A stretch of DNA of 42,830 nucleotides, from positions 1-42,830 of the forward strand of contig JAUIAC010000017.1 of the NCBI GenBank assembly GCA_030425545.1, written 5' to 3'. Of the stretch, positions 25,201 to 32,778 are shown piece by piece. Origin of the DNA: a bacterium. GTDB lineage: Bacteria; Myxococcota_A; UBA9042. The notes beneath the pieces are model-generated. The model searched no databases. It was not told the DNA's origin and saw nothing but the letters and a program-made list of their open reading frames with translations. Position numbers and translations under genes: made by a program. Within the stretch, counting starts at the first letter, position 1. Each line of letters starts with the position of its first letter.

Positions 25201-27986
25201 AGTCCAAGCTGCAGTTCCGCGTCGACTGGACCAACGACGGCACGTGGGACACGCCGTGGGCGCTGGACAAGGTCTACGAGCACACCTTCCCCAAGGAGGG
25301 CAAGTACACCATCCGCATGGCGGTGCGGGACGCCGCTGGACAGGTCACGGAGTCGACCAAGGTGGTGACGCTGAGCACCACGCTGACGGTGAGCGGCGCG
25401 ATCAGCACCACGACCTGGACCGGCACCGTGGTGGTCACAGGCGACATCACCGTGGCTGCGGGTCAGACCCTGACCATCGCCCCCGGCACCAGCGTGCTCT
25501 TCGCGCCCATCGACCAGAACAAGGACGGCGTGGGGGACTTCGACCTGCGCGTGTACGGCAAGCTCGTCGTCAAGGGCACCAAGGACGAGCCGGTGGTCTT
25601 CACGGTCTACGGCGCGACCAAGACGCCGGGCAAGGGGTGGAATCGGGTGGTGCTCCACGGCGCCGGCAGCGTCGTCGACTGGGCGGTCTTCGAGTACGCC
25701 CAGGCCGGGCTGGAGATCAAGCAGTCCGCCACGGTGAAGAACTCGGTGATGCAGAACAACGTCGACGGCCTGGTGGTGTCCAGCGGCGGCAACGCGGTGC
25801 TGACCAACGTCACGAGCAAGAACAACATCAAGCACGGCCTCTACGTGGTGCCCAGCAGCAAGGTCGTCAGCAGCGGCGGTACGTGGAAGGCCAACGGCGC
25901 GAGCGGCATCAAGACCGACAACGCAGGTTCGGGAGCGCTGGACCTCAAGGTCACCGGCGCCACCATCGAGGAGAACAAGGGCGCTGGCGTGGAGATCCGC
26001 GGCTACGCCACGGGGCTGATCACCAAGAGCCTCATCAGCAACAACCACTACGAGGGCCTGCGCATCTACGCCATGGGCACCAAGGACCCGACCATCGCGG
26101 TGCGGGTCAACAACATCACCGAGAACGCGCTGGTGGGCGCGCGCGCGGCGGTGTCCCTGAACCTGGCCGCGGTGACGACCGGCTCGTACAAGGGCACGAA
26201 GTACGGCAGCACGTGGACCGCGCCGCTGTCGGGCAAGGTGACCAACGTGCGCTGGGGGCACACGGAGTCCGACTACTACAAGTCGTCGTCGAGCTACATC
26301 AACGGCGCCGTGTTGCACGGCACGAGCTCCACAGTGCTCGCCTCGACGACCTCGTCCAAGTCCACGCACTGGGCCGCCTACAGCGGCAGCGTGCCGTCGA
26401 TTCGCCCCCGCGTCGTCGACAGCAGCTCGAGCTACTACGGCACCACCAAGATCTACGGCGCCGTCTACGAGGCCAAGGGGCTGGTGCGCGAGGCGATGAT
26501 CGCCACGAACTCGTACAAGATCGATCTGCGCCACAACTACTGGGGCACCTTCCCCGATGTGCTCAAGGTCGTGAGCCTGTCGCACGCCAACGCGGCCAAC
26601 CTCGACGGCTTTGTCGGCAAGTTCTTCGACAAGACGTGGACCCGGGCGCCCTACTACGGCGGTGAGAGCATCACCGCAGACCTGAACTGGTCGGGTGAGG
26701 TCTGGCTCACGGGTGACTTCACCATCCCCACCGGACGCACCGTCACGGTGGCGCCGGGCACCAAGATCCGCATCGTGCGGCACGACCAGGATAAGAACGG
26801 CACGGGCGATGTGTTCTGGTCGGTGAGCGGCAAGCTGATCACGCAGGGCACCAGCGCGCTGCCGGTGCTGATCACCCCGGCGGACACCAGCAAGAAGGCC
26901 AACGGCTGGGAGAACCTCTACGTCAGCGGCAGCAAGTCGGGCGCGAGCCTGAGCCACACCATCGTCGAGTACGGCCGCTACGGCGTGGAGCTGCAGTCGG
27001 GCACCCACGTGCTCAACAGCGTGACCCTGCGCCACAACGCCAGCACGGGCCTGCGCGTCAACGGCGGCTTGGGCTTCGTCGTGAAGAAGCTCTCGTCGCA
27101 CGACAACGGCGGCGACGGCGTGTGGGTCAACAACGCCACCGGGCTCATCGACGGCGGCACGGTGCAGAACAACAAGGGCGTGGGCGTGGCCTTCGGCGGC
27201 AGCGGCACGACCACCACGGTCAAGAACCTGACGATCACCAAGAACGTCGTGGCGGGCCTGCACGTGTACACGTCGAAGCCGACGCTGAGTCAGCTGAACG
27301 TGACCTACAACGGCATGGGCGTCTGGTACCAGGGCGCGGCCAGCGGGTCGCTCAAGGCCAGCAACGTCAAATACAACAACCACGAGGGGGTGTTCCTGCT
27401 GAGCACCAACGGCGGGCACCCCAACCCGCTCATCGACGGCAACAACCTCTACGGCAACTCCGTGAAGTCGGGCGGCGTCGTGTCGTCGCCGAACGCCGCC
27501 GCCACGACCACAGGCAGCTACAAGGGCACCAAGTCTTCCACCGTGTTCAAGACGCCCAAGGGCGAGGTTGTGGTGGCCGCGCGGTGGGGCTACACGGAGT
27601 CGGACTACTACAAGTCCTCGTCCAGCTACATCTCTGGCTACCTGAAGAACGGCTCCAGCGGCGGCGCGTCCGTCCTGAGCAGCAGCTCGAGCGCCTCCAC
27701 CCGGTGGCACGACATCTTTCCCAAGGGCGCGAAGGCGCTGGTGGCCGTGGTCACCGACAGCAGCTCCAGCTACTACGGCAAGGCCACGCTCTACCAGGCC
27801 TTCTACCGCGCCTCCAACGTGACCAAAGAGCTCGCCGCCATGACCGGCAGCGGCAAGGTCAAGTGCACCAACAACTACTGGGGCACCTTCCTCGACGTGG
27901 AGAAGCGGCTGGTGCTCTCGCGCACCGACGCCATCGACTTCCAGGGCTTCAAGATCGGCGAGGTCAACGGCACCGGGCCGCAGTAG
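22242..27986 (+). CDS. Giant multidomain lipoprotein (Cys repeats, lamin-tail, PKD, duplicated beta-helix)
   Basis: The 1914-residue product starts at 22242, seven bases after GGAGAG. A basic N-region leads to LLALLLALAGC (Cys43) and a Gly/Asp linker. Residues about 93-511 hold eight Cys-rich repeats with the core NxDGCLEWGTP. Residues about 514-675 look like a lamin-tail domain (VVISELLYDSVGKDTEAFVE). Two PKD domains follow at about 679 and 770 (NKPPVAKL ... FDFGDGS), then Ig-like domains at about 861 and 956. From 1047 there are two copies of one module: a right-handed beta-helix (VTVAAGQTLTIAPGTSVLFA; VTVAPGTKIRI) plus a Ser/Tyr-rich domain (TESDYYKSSSSYI, DSSSSYYG, NYWGTF). This is most likely a surface adhesin or carbohydrate-binding protein; no pectate-lyase active site was seen. 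Confidence 0.9.
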   Translation: MLKSRTWPHAHPHTGRPRHASRPTSARPLGVTLLALLLALAGCASPAGQTGNGNIFSDAGTVFAPDGGVADGGGASDTSGGDDAAVTDTGPACTSACKEGEKRCDAAKTGVEVCADGNDDGCYEWGAATACGKSAVCEQAACVTQCPKGACTVKGTKKCGPSDDVLECGDFDNDGCNEWGKSTPCGAGKLCTQGFCAASCVSSCTTVGAKKCDGNSVVECGDHNQNGCLNWGKPATCGAKVCANGACEDSCKNECTTAGAKTCDGKGTKECKDYNSDGCLTWGSVANCKQDQVCSAGACLDQCKSECTAVGAKKCDLDKIVTCGDYNSDGCLEWGTPLACAKPLVCQGGFCATSCKNDCTVKGAKQCDVGGGVAVCDDYNKDGCLEWGTPAPCAKGTVCSNGQCALSCTDACKAKGNTQCVPGSTTKLQTCDDYNKDGCLEWGTATSCGAGLVCSAGKCAQTCSNTCATKGEKACDGNAVKTCGDYNTDGCLEWGTPAACESYELCVGALCKQKPAPAKVVISELLYDSVGKDTEAFVELKAPAGTDLSGFTLVGINGDGGAVYNALALKGKVGGDGLFVIAHTAAGKATADQADMKSDLVDFQNGPDSVQVRYGGTVVDAVGYGSFSGKQFGGEGTPAPDVAAGHSLARDAKGTDTDNNKADFKDVAAPTPGTANTAANKPPVAKLSCPGSASPGTLVQLDASGSYDPEGQIDQYTFDFGDGSALVKSATAKVNHTYQKSGTFTVKLTVIDNGGATDTATCLMGVSATNKPPVAKLVCPGSVALNQTFAADASGSSDPDGLIAKYAFDMGDGKTVPAGTASKANHAYAKAGTYTVTVTVTDDKSATAKATCVVKATAGTPPTVNIIKPFDGKQVTQGDKIPVIVDASAPPGKNIAKVELFADGKSVGTDTTAPYEFAWTVPATAKTGSKVVLTATATDSAATPGTSKPVSLLVANDKPTLSFTAVVSGKLKVVADASGSSDTETDKSKLQFRVDWTNDGTWDTPWALDKVYEHTFPKEGKYTIRMAVRDAAGQVTESTKVVTLSTTLTVSGAISTTTWTGTVVVTGDITVAAGQTLTIAPGTSVLFAPIDQNKDGVGDFDLRVYGKLVVKGTKDEPVVFTVYGATKTPGKGWNRVVLHGAGSVVDWAVFEYAQAGLEIKQSATVKNSVMQNNVDGLVVSSGGNAVLTNVTSKNNIKHGLYVVPSSKVVSSGGTWKANGASGIKTDNAGSGALDLKVTGATIEENKGAGVEIRGYATGLITKSLISNNHYEGLRIYAMGTKDPTIAVRVNNITENALVGARAAVSLNLAAVTTGSYKGTKYGSTWTAPLSGKVTNVRWGHTESDYYKSSSSYINGAVLHGTSSTVLASTTSSKSTHWAAYSGSVPSIRPRVVDSSSSYYGTTKIYGAVYEAKGLVREAMIATNSYKIDLRHNYWGTFPDVLKVVSLSHANAANLDGFVGKFFDKTWTRAPYYGGESITADLNWSGEVWLTGDFTIPTGRTVTVAPGTKIRIVRHDQDKNGTGDVFWSVSGKLITQGTSALPVLITPADTSKKANGWENLYVSGSKSGASLSHTIVEYGRYGVELQSGTHVLNSVTLRHNASTGLRVNGGLGFVVKKLSSHDNGGDGVWVNNATGLIDGGTVQNNKGVGVAFGGSGTTTTVKNLTITKNVVAGLHVYTSKPTLSQLNVTYNGMGVWYQGAASGSLKASNVKYNNHEGVFLLSTNGGHPNPLIDGNNLYGNSVKSGGVVSSPNAAATTTGSYKGTKSSTVFKTPKGEVVVAARWGYTESDYYKSSSSYISGYLKNGSSGGASVLSSSSSASTRWHDIFPKGAKALVAVVTDSSSSYYGKATLYQAFYRASNVTKELAAMTGSGKVKCTNNYWGTFLDVEKRLVLSRTDAIDFQGFKIGEVNGTGPQ
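22518..23774 (+). repeat. Eight tandem Cys-rich coding repeats of about 157 bases
   Basis: Each unit encodes roughly 50 residues with six or more cysteines in a fixed order: C-x3-C, a basic KxC, xxC near DYNxDGC, then LEWGTPxxC, VC and GxC. Units 4-8 share DYNSDGCLEWGT-like cores most closely, so recent duplication or gene conversion is likely. The disulfides would make a stiff stalk between the lipid anchor and the outer domains. Confidence 0.85.
25381..27986 (+). repeat. Tandem duplication of a beta-helix plus Ser/Tyr-rich module
   Basis: Two in-frame copies, about 25381-26660 and 26665-27986, share order and sequence. Each opens with a TVAPGT-type beta-helix cap, passes through NN-rich helix rungs, and ends in GSYKGTK, GxTESDYYKSSSSYI, DSSSSYYG and NYWGTF blocks. 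The second copy ends at the protein's C-terminus. The copies have diverged between the motifs, so the duplication is old. Confidence 0.8.
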
Positions 27987-28031
27987 CAGCGCCCGGATCT
28001 CCGGGGTTTCAGCTGGCGGTGGCCGAGGGTC

Positions 28032-31000
28032 CTACTGCCGCACGCCCGACACCTTCCAGATCAGCGTCTGCTTGCCCAGGAAGGGGATGTCGAGGGTGTC
28101 GTAGATGAGGCCGGTGAAGACGTCCGGCAGCGGCTTGCCCGTCGCGGGCGACGCGGCGGCAAAGGTCCACAAGAGCTTGATCTGGTGCGAGATCGTCAGC
28201 CCGCTCGAGGTGTCGGAGTAGCCGCCGTTGCCCTCGAAGGTCTTGCCCGTGAGCTTGCCCTTGTAGAGGTACTTCTGCCCGCCAAACGTGGTGGCGGCGA
28301 CCGCGCTGCCGTCCTGCGCGACGGTGAAGGTGTAGAGCGTCGGCGGGAACTTGGCGTTGCCCAGCAGCCCCAAGGGCTGGGTGTCTGGGTTGGCCGTCAC
28401 CAGCCAGCTCGCGTTGAACTTGCCCGGCGCGCAGGCCGCGTCTGAACAGAACTCGTTGCCCTGGCAGGCCTGGGCGATGTCTCCCGGCTTGTCGCAGGCG
28501 TCGAACCAGACCACGTTGCCCTTGTGGCAGAGCTGCTTGACCTTGGGCACACAGCCGGCCTGGCACTTGCCAGCCTTGCACACCGCGCCGTTCGCGCCGC
28601 ATGACGTGCCGTCAGCCAAGGGCGGAAAGTTGCACTTGCCCGTGGACGGCCAGCACACGGCACCGGTGCACGGGTTCTGGTCGTCACAGGGCTTGACCTT
28701 GCCGGGCTTGCACACGCCGTCGTTGCAGCGGTCGTCGACCGTGCACGGGGTGTTGTCCGCGTTACACAGCACCGCGCCCGCCGACACGCTGGTGCAGCCC
28801 TTGTTCGCGTCGCAGCCGTCGGTGGTGCAGACGTTGCCGTCGTCGCACTGCTTCGCCGGCCCGGCCACGCACTTGCCGGCCTTGCAGCTGTCGTTCTCGG
28901 TGCACTGGCTGCCGTCCGCGTCGCAGGGCTTGCCCGCCAAGGGGCCGCCAGCGTTCACGCAGCTCCCGGTCTGGATGTCGCAGCTGTCGGCGGTGCAGAC
29001 GTTGCTGTCGTCGCAGGTCTTCTTCGCGCCGGCGACGCACTTGCCTCCCTTGCAGGCGTCTCCCACGGTGCACAGGTCCCCGTCCTCGCAGCCGCTGGTG
29101 TTTGGCGTGTGCACGCAGCCCTTGGCCTTGTCGCACGTGTCTGTCGTGCAGCCGTTGCTGTCGTCGCAGTCCAGCGCTGCGCCGGCGGTGCACTGGCCGG
29201 CCTTGCAGGCGTCGCTGGCCGTGCAGGCGCTGCCGTCGGCGTCGCAAGCCTTGCCGTCGAGCGGTCCGCCGGCAAAGGCGCAGGCCCCGGTCTTGGCATC
29301 GCACGCGTCGACGGTGCACGGCTTCTGGTCGTCGCACACGAGCGGCTTGCCGGCCACGCAGCCACCGTCTTTGCAGCTGTCCCCCTTGGTGCAGAGGTCG
29401 CCGTCGTCACACGCAGCGTTGTTGTTCGAGGTCTGACAGCCCGCCTTGGCGTCACAGGTATCATCGGTGCAGGGCTTGCCGTCGTCGCACACCTTTGCGG
29501 GCCCCGCGGCGCACTGGCCGGCCTTGCACGCATCGCCCACCGTACACACGCTGCCGTCGGCGTCGCAGGCCTTGCCGGCCAGAGGCGCGCCGTCAGCCAC
29601 GCAGCTGCCGGTCTTCAGGTCGCAGGCGTCCACCGTGCACGGGTTGCTGTCGTCGCAGGGCTTGGCGCCCCCTGACTGACACGCCGCGCCCTTGCAGGTG
29701 TCGCCGAGCGTGCAAGGATCCCCGTCGCTACAGGGCGCCGTGTTCGGCGTGTGGACGCAGCCCACGGCGGCCTTGCAGCTGTCGTCGGTGCAGCCGTTGT
29801 TGTCGTCGCAGGTGACCTTGCTGCCCAGACACACGCCGCCGTCGCAGCCGTCGGCCTTGGTGCAGGCGTCGCCGTCGTCGCAGTCTTTGCCGGTGGGCGC
29901 GTTGGTGAAGGCGCACTTGCCGGTGGCCAGGTTGCACGCCGCGGCGACGCACGCCTGACCAGACGTACAGGCCTTCGGCAGCCCGGGCACACAGGCGCCG
30001 TCCGCGCAGCTGTCGCCCAGGGTGCAGGGGTTGTCGTCGGTGCACGGCGCGTTGTCGTCCGGCAGCTGCGCGCACCCGCTCTTGGCGTCGCAGGCGTCTT
30101 TGGTGCAGGGGTTGCCGTCGTCGCACGACTTCGGCGCGCCCGGGATGCACAGGCCCTTGGCGCAGGCGTCGCCGACGGTACACGCGTCGCCGTCGGCGTC
30201 GCAGGGTTGGGCGTCGAGCTTGTTGACCGCGCAGCCGTCCACCCCGGCGCAGGCCTCGGTGGTGCACGGGTTGTTGTCGTCGCAGCTGCCCTCGTCGGTC
30301 TCGCCGTCGCAGTCGTTGTCGGCGCCGTCGCAGACCTCCTTCGACGGTGGGTTGGCCACGCACGGCCCGAGCCCCGCCGAGCTGCAAGCGCGCACGCCGG
30401 CGCAGAGCCCGGCCTCGGTCTTCTCCGCGCAGGGGGTGCTCAGCTTGGCCTGCTGCGCCGCCGGGCTGCAGGTGCAGGCACCAAGAGCCCCCGAGGGCTG
30501 GCCCGGGTCGGGCGTTGGCACGCACATCGACGCCGCGGTCCCTTCGACCGTGGACACCTCGGCGCACGAGAACGCGTCGGGGCAGTCGTTGTCGGTGGCG
30601 CACGCGACCCCGCAGAACGCGCCGCTGGCGCCGTGGTCGACGCACGCGCTCTTGCTCAGCGCCAAGGCGGGGCACGACTTCGACGAGGTGCACGGGTCGC
30701 AGAGCCGCGCCCAGCGAGCGGTGCAGATCGTCGTGGCGTCGCCGCCAGCCGTGGTCACCGCGGTGCACGCGAAGCCCTCCGGACAGGTCTCGACGCAGGG
30801 CAGGGCGCAACGCTCGCCGGCCGGCGTCTCGATGCACAGGGAGTTGTCGCAGTCGTCGGGCGCCGCGCACGCGCAGCCCGGTCCGCCAGGGCACGCCGGC
30901 CCAGCCGCGTCGCCCGTGGATGCGGCGGCGTCGTCCGGCAGAGCGGTGTCGACCCCTGACCCGTCGTCGACGGACGCGTCACTGCTCGCCACGTCCGACG

Positions 31001-31100
31001 CTGCGCTGTCACCAGCACCCGCCGTGTCGGGCGTCGTGCCACAGGCGGCGAAGGCCAGGCAGGCCGCAAGCAGCGCCGCGCGATGAAGAGACATGGACAT
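28032..31100 (-). CDS. Large Cys-rich repeat lipoprotein (Dickkopf-N-like repeats)
   Basis: A 1022-residue lipoprotein; the ATG at 31100 has GGGGAG five bases upstream, and the signal MSMSLHRAALLAACLAFAAC gives a lipobox Cys20. A linker of Asp/Ser/Ala follows to about residue 68. Residues about 70-900 are Cys-rich units of the kind CDDGNPCTKDACDAKSGC and GDACKAGQCAAG, which resemble the Dickkopf-N/EGF-like repeats common in myxobacterial surface proteins. Near residue 265 NDCDGETDEGSCDDNNPC matches the MopE-type Cys-rich repeat. The last 120 residues (from about 900) have few cysteines, form a beta-rich domain (TLYTFTVAQDGSAVAATTFG, DIPFLGKQTLIWKV) and end the protein. It converges on the 1914-residue lipoprotein gene with 45 bases between them. 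Confidence 0.87.
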   Translation of the reverse strand: MSMSLHRAALLAACLAFAACGTTPDTAGAGDSAASDVASSDASVDDGSGVDTALPDDAAASTGDAAGPACPGGPGCACAAPDDCDNSLCIETPAGERCALPCVETCPEGFACTAVTTAGGDATTICTARWARLCDPCTSSKSCPALALSKSACVDHGASGAFCGVACATDNDCPDAFSCAEVSTVEGTAASMCVPTPDPGQPSGALGACTCSPAAQQAKLSTPCAEKTEAGLCAGVRACSSAGLGPCVANPPSKEVCDGADNDCDGETDEGSCDDNNPCTTEACAGVDGCAVNKLDAQPCDADGDACTVGDACAKGLCIPGAPKSCDDGNPCTKDACDAKSGCAQLPDDNAPCTDDNPCTLGDSCADGACVPGLPKACTSGQACVAAACNLATGKCAFTNAPTGKDCDDGDACTKADGCDGGVCLGSKVTCDDNNGCTDDSCKAAVGCVHTPNTAPCSDGDPCTLGDTCKGAACQSGGAKPCDDSNPCTVDACDLKTGSCVADGAPLAGKACDADGSVCTVGDACKAGQCAAGPAKVCDDGKPCTDDTCDAKAGCQTSNNNAACDDGDLCTKGDSCKDGGCVAGKPLVCDDQKPCTVDACDAKTGACAFAGGPLDGKACDADGSACTASDACKAGQCTAGAALDCDDSNGCTTDTCDKAKGCVHTPNTSGCEDGDLCTVGDACKGGKCVAGAKKTCDDSNVCTADSCDIQTGSCVNAGGPLAGKPCDADGSQCTENDSCKAGKCVAGPAKQCDDGNVCTTDGCDANKGCTSVSAGAVLCNADNTPCTVDDRCNDGVCKPGKVKPCDDQNPCTGAVCWPSTGKCNFPPLADGTSCGANGAVCKAGKCQAGCVPKVKQLCHKGNVVWFDACDKPGDIAQACQGNEFCSDAACAPGKFNASWLVTANPDTQPLGLLGNAKFPPTLYTFTVAQDGSAVAATTFGGQKYLYKGKLTGKTFEGNGGYSDTSSGLTISHQIKLLWTFAAASPATGKPLPDVFTGLIYDTLDIPFLGKQTLIWKVSGVRQ

Positions 31101-31443
31101 GGGTACTCCCCGGGGGAGCCACCAAGGTGGAGCATCCGGCGGCGCATCGCCAGGGGGGAGATTGCGGCGGGCCGCGCGTGAGTGGCGCAAACGCAGCACC
31201 GCCAAGCCGTGGAGTCGAGGCTCCCGGGGCCGCGCCACTGCGCTCGTCCCGGGCCCAGGGGAGCGCGTCACCAGGCGCCAGATGCGCAAAGCGTGGCCTC
31301 CACACGCCGTGGAGATTGACGTAGGCTGCGGAGCCCGTGATGGGGTGCGCGGGGGGGCGTGGGATGGACTCGGGCGGCCGCCCACGACGTCTTTTCACGT
31401 CACGCCCTTGGCTGCAACGAACCCTCACGTCTGGCCCTGAGCC
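31101..31443. promoter_or_regulatory. Divergent upstream region of the Cys-rich lipoprotein and the cyclase
   Basis: No gene is supported in these 343 bases. They lie between two divergent starts, so promoters for both should be here. A TTGACG at about 31317 could be a -35 element for the cyclase, but no good -10 follows at the right distance. No palindrome stands out. Confidence 0.35.
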
Positions 31444-32688
31444 ATGGAGATCCGGTTGACGAAGGGCATGCGCACAGCACTGACGTGGCTCGGGAGGGTG
31501 GGCAGCGACGACTCCGAGACGGCCAGCGAGCGGCTGCAGAAGTCGATCCTCGTCTACTTCTGCGTCTTTACTGGCATGGCCGGGTTCGTCTGGGGGAGCC
31601 TGTACATGGTCAGCGGGGCCATGTTGCCCGGCCTGAACCCCATGGGCTACGGCGCGTTCAGCCTGCTCAACCTCGCGGTGTTCGCTCGGCGCCGAAAGCG
31701 GCGTCGGTTCCAGGCGACGCAGACCTTCTTGATGCTGGTGCTCCCCTTCGTGCTGCAGTGGAGCCTGGGCGGCTTCGCAGCCGGCAGCGCGGTGATGATG
31801 TGGGCGCTCGTTGCGCCGATCATCGCCCTGATTGTCGACGGCCCCGACCGCGCCATGCCGTGGTTCTACGCCTTTCTCGTCCTGACCGCCGTCTCCGGCG
31901 CGGTCGACTCCAGGGTCGCGCTCCACGCCGCCAACATGCCTCACGCCATCGTGACGGTGTTCTACGTGATGACGATCGGCGCCATGTCCAGCGTCGTGTT
32001 TCTGCTCCTCCGACACTTCTCCCGGCAGCAGGACGAAGCCAAGCGCATGTCGGAGAGCCTGCTGCTGAACATCCTGCCGCCGGCCATCGTCGAGCGGCTG
32101 AAGGCGCAGCCCGGCGCCATCGCTGACAGCCATGGCGAGGTCACCGTGCTCTTTGCTGACATCGTCGGCTTCACGGCCCTGAGCGCGCGCTCCGACCCCC
32201 AAGAGCTGGTGCGCATGCTGAACGGCATCTTCAGCGACTTCGACCTGATCGCCGAGCGGCACGGGCTGGAGAAGATCAAGACCATCGGCGACGCGTACAT
32301 GGCGGCTGCCGGGCTCCCAGACCCGCGCGACGACCACGCTGACGCCGTCATGCGCGCCGCCGTGGAGATGTTGGCCGCGCTCCAGGCTCACCAGTCCCAC
32401 GACGGGGAGGCGCTCGACCTTCGGGTCGGCATCCACACAGGCCCCGTGGTCGCAGGCGTCATTGGCAAACACAAGTTCACCTATGATCTGTGGGGCGACA
32501 CGGTCAACACGGCCAGTCGCATGGAGTCTCACGGGGTCCCCGGAGCCATCCAGATCTCGCCGGCGACGCGCAAACAGCTCAGCGGCAGCTACGGGCTCGA
32601 GTCGCGCGGCCCCCTCTTCATCAAGGGCAAGGGCGAGATGGCGACCTTCCTCTACCGTCCGGGGGACGACGGTCGCAGCGCGGGATGA
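31444..32688 (+). CDS. Membrane class III adenylate/guanylate cyclase
   Basis: A 414-residue cyclase. Six hydrophobic stretches in residues about 30-205 (for example FLMLVLPFVLQWSLGGF and FYVMTIGAMSSVVFLLL) form the membrane domain. LLLNILPPAIVERLK is the usual linker helix before the catalytic domain. There, TVLFADIVGFTALSA supplies the first metal Asp (Asp239), EKIKTIGDAYMAAAG the substrate Lys and second metal Asp, and DLWGDTVNTASRMES the Asp/Asn/Arg of the transition-state site. Lys plus Asp at the purine-contact positions favours ATP, so cAMP is the likely product; class III assignment of substrate from sequence is not certain. The membrane part may sense lipids or a membrane signal. A ribosome site is not obvious; the gene is followed by the large CsgG-FGE gene 90 bases downstream. 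Confidence 0.93.
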   Translation: MEIRLTKGMRTALTWLGRVGSDDSETASERLQKSILVYFCVFTGMAGFVWGSLYMVSGAMLPGLNPMGYGAFSLLNLAVFARRRKRRRFQATQTFLMLVLPFVLQWSLGGFAAGSAVMMWALVAPIIALIVDGPDRAMPWFYAFLVLTAVSGAVDSRVALHAANMPHAIVTVFYVMTIGAMSSVVFLLLRHFSRQQDEAKRMSESLLLNILPPAIVERLKAQPGAIADSHGEVTVLFADIVGFTALSARSDPQELVRMLNGIFSDFDLIAERHGLEKIKTIGDAYMAAAGLPDPRDDHADAVMRAAVEMLAALQAHQSHDGEALDLRVGIHTGPVVAGVIGKHKFTYDLWGDTVNTASRMESHGVPGAIQISPATRKQLSGSYGLESRGPLFIKGKGEMATFLYRPGDDGRSAG

Positions 32689-32778
32689 CCACGGGGCTTT
32701 CCGCCCTCCCCAACCGGGCGGCGACGGGAGCCCTGCGTGCCCGTGGAGTCCCGGCTCCCGGTGGCCTACCCTGGGGCC

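Noticed and set aside
24903..27710. A 935-codon minus-strand frame opposite the giant lipoprotein
   Set aside because: The translation is made of Val/Ala/His/Arg-rich low-complexity text, typical of the antisense of a biased coding region, with no ribosome site or domain.
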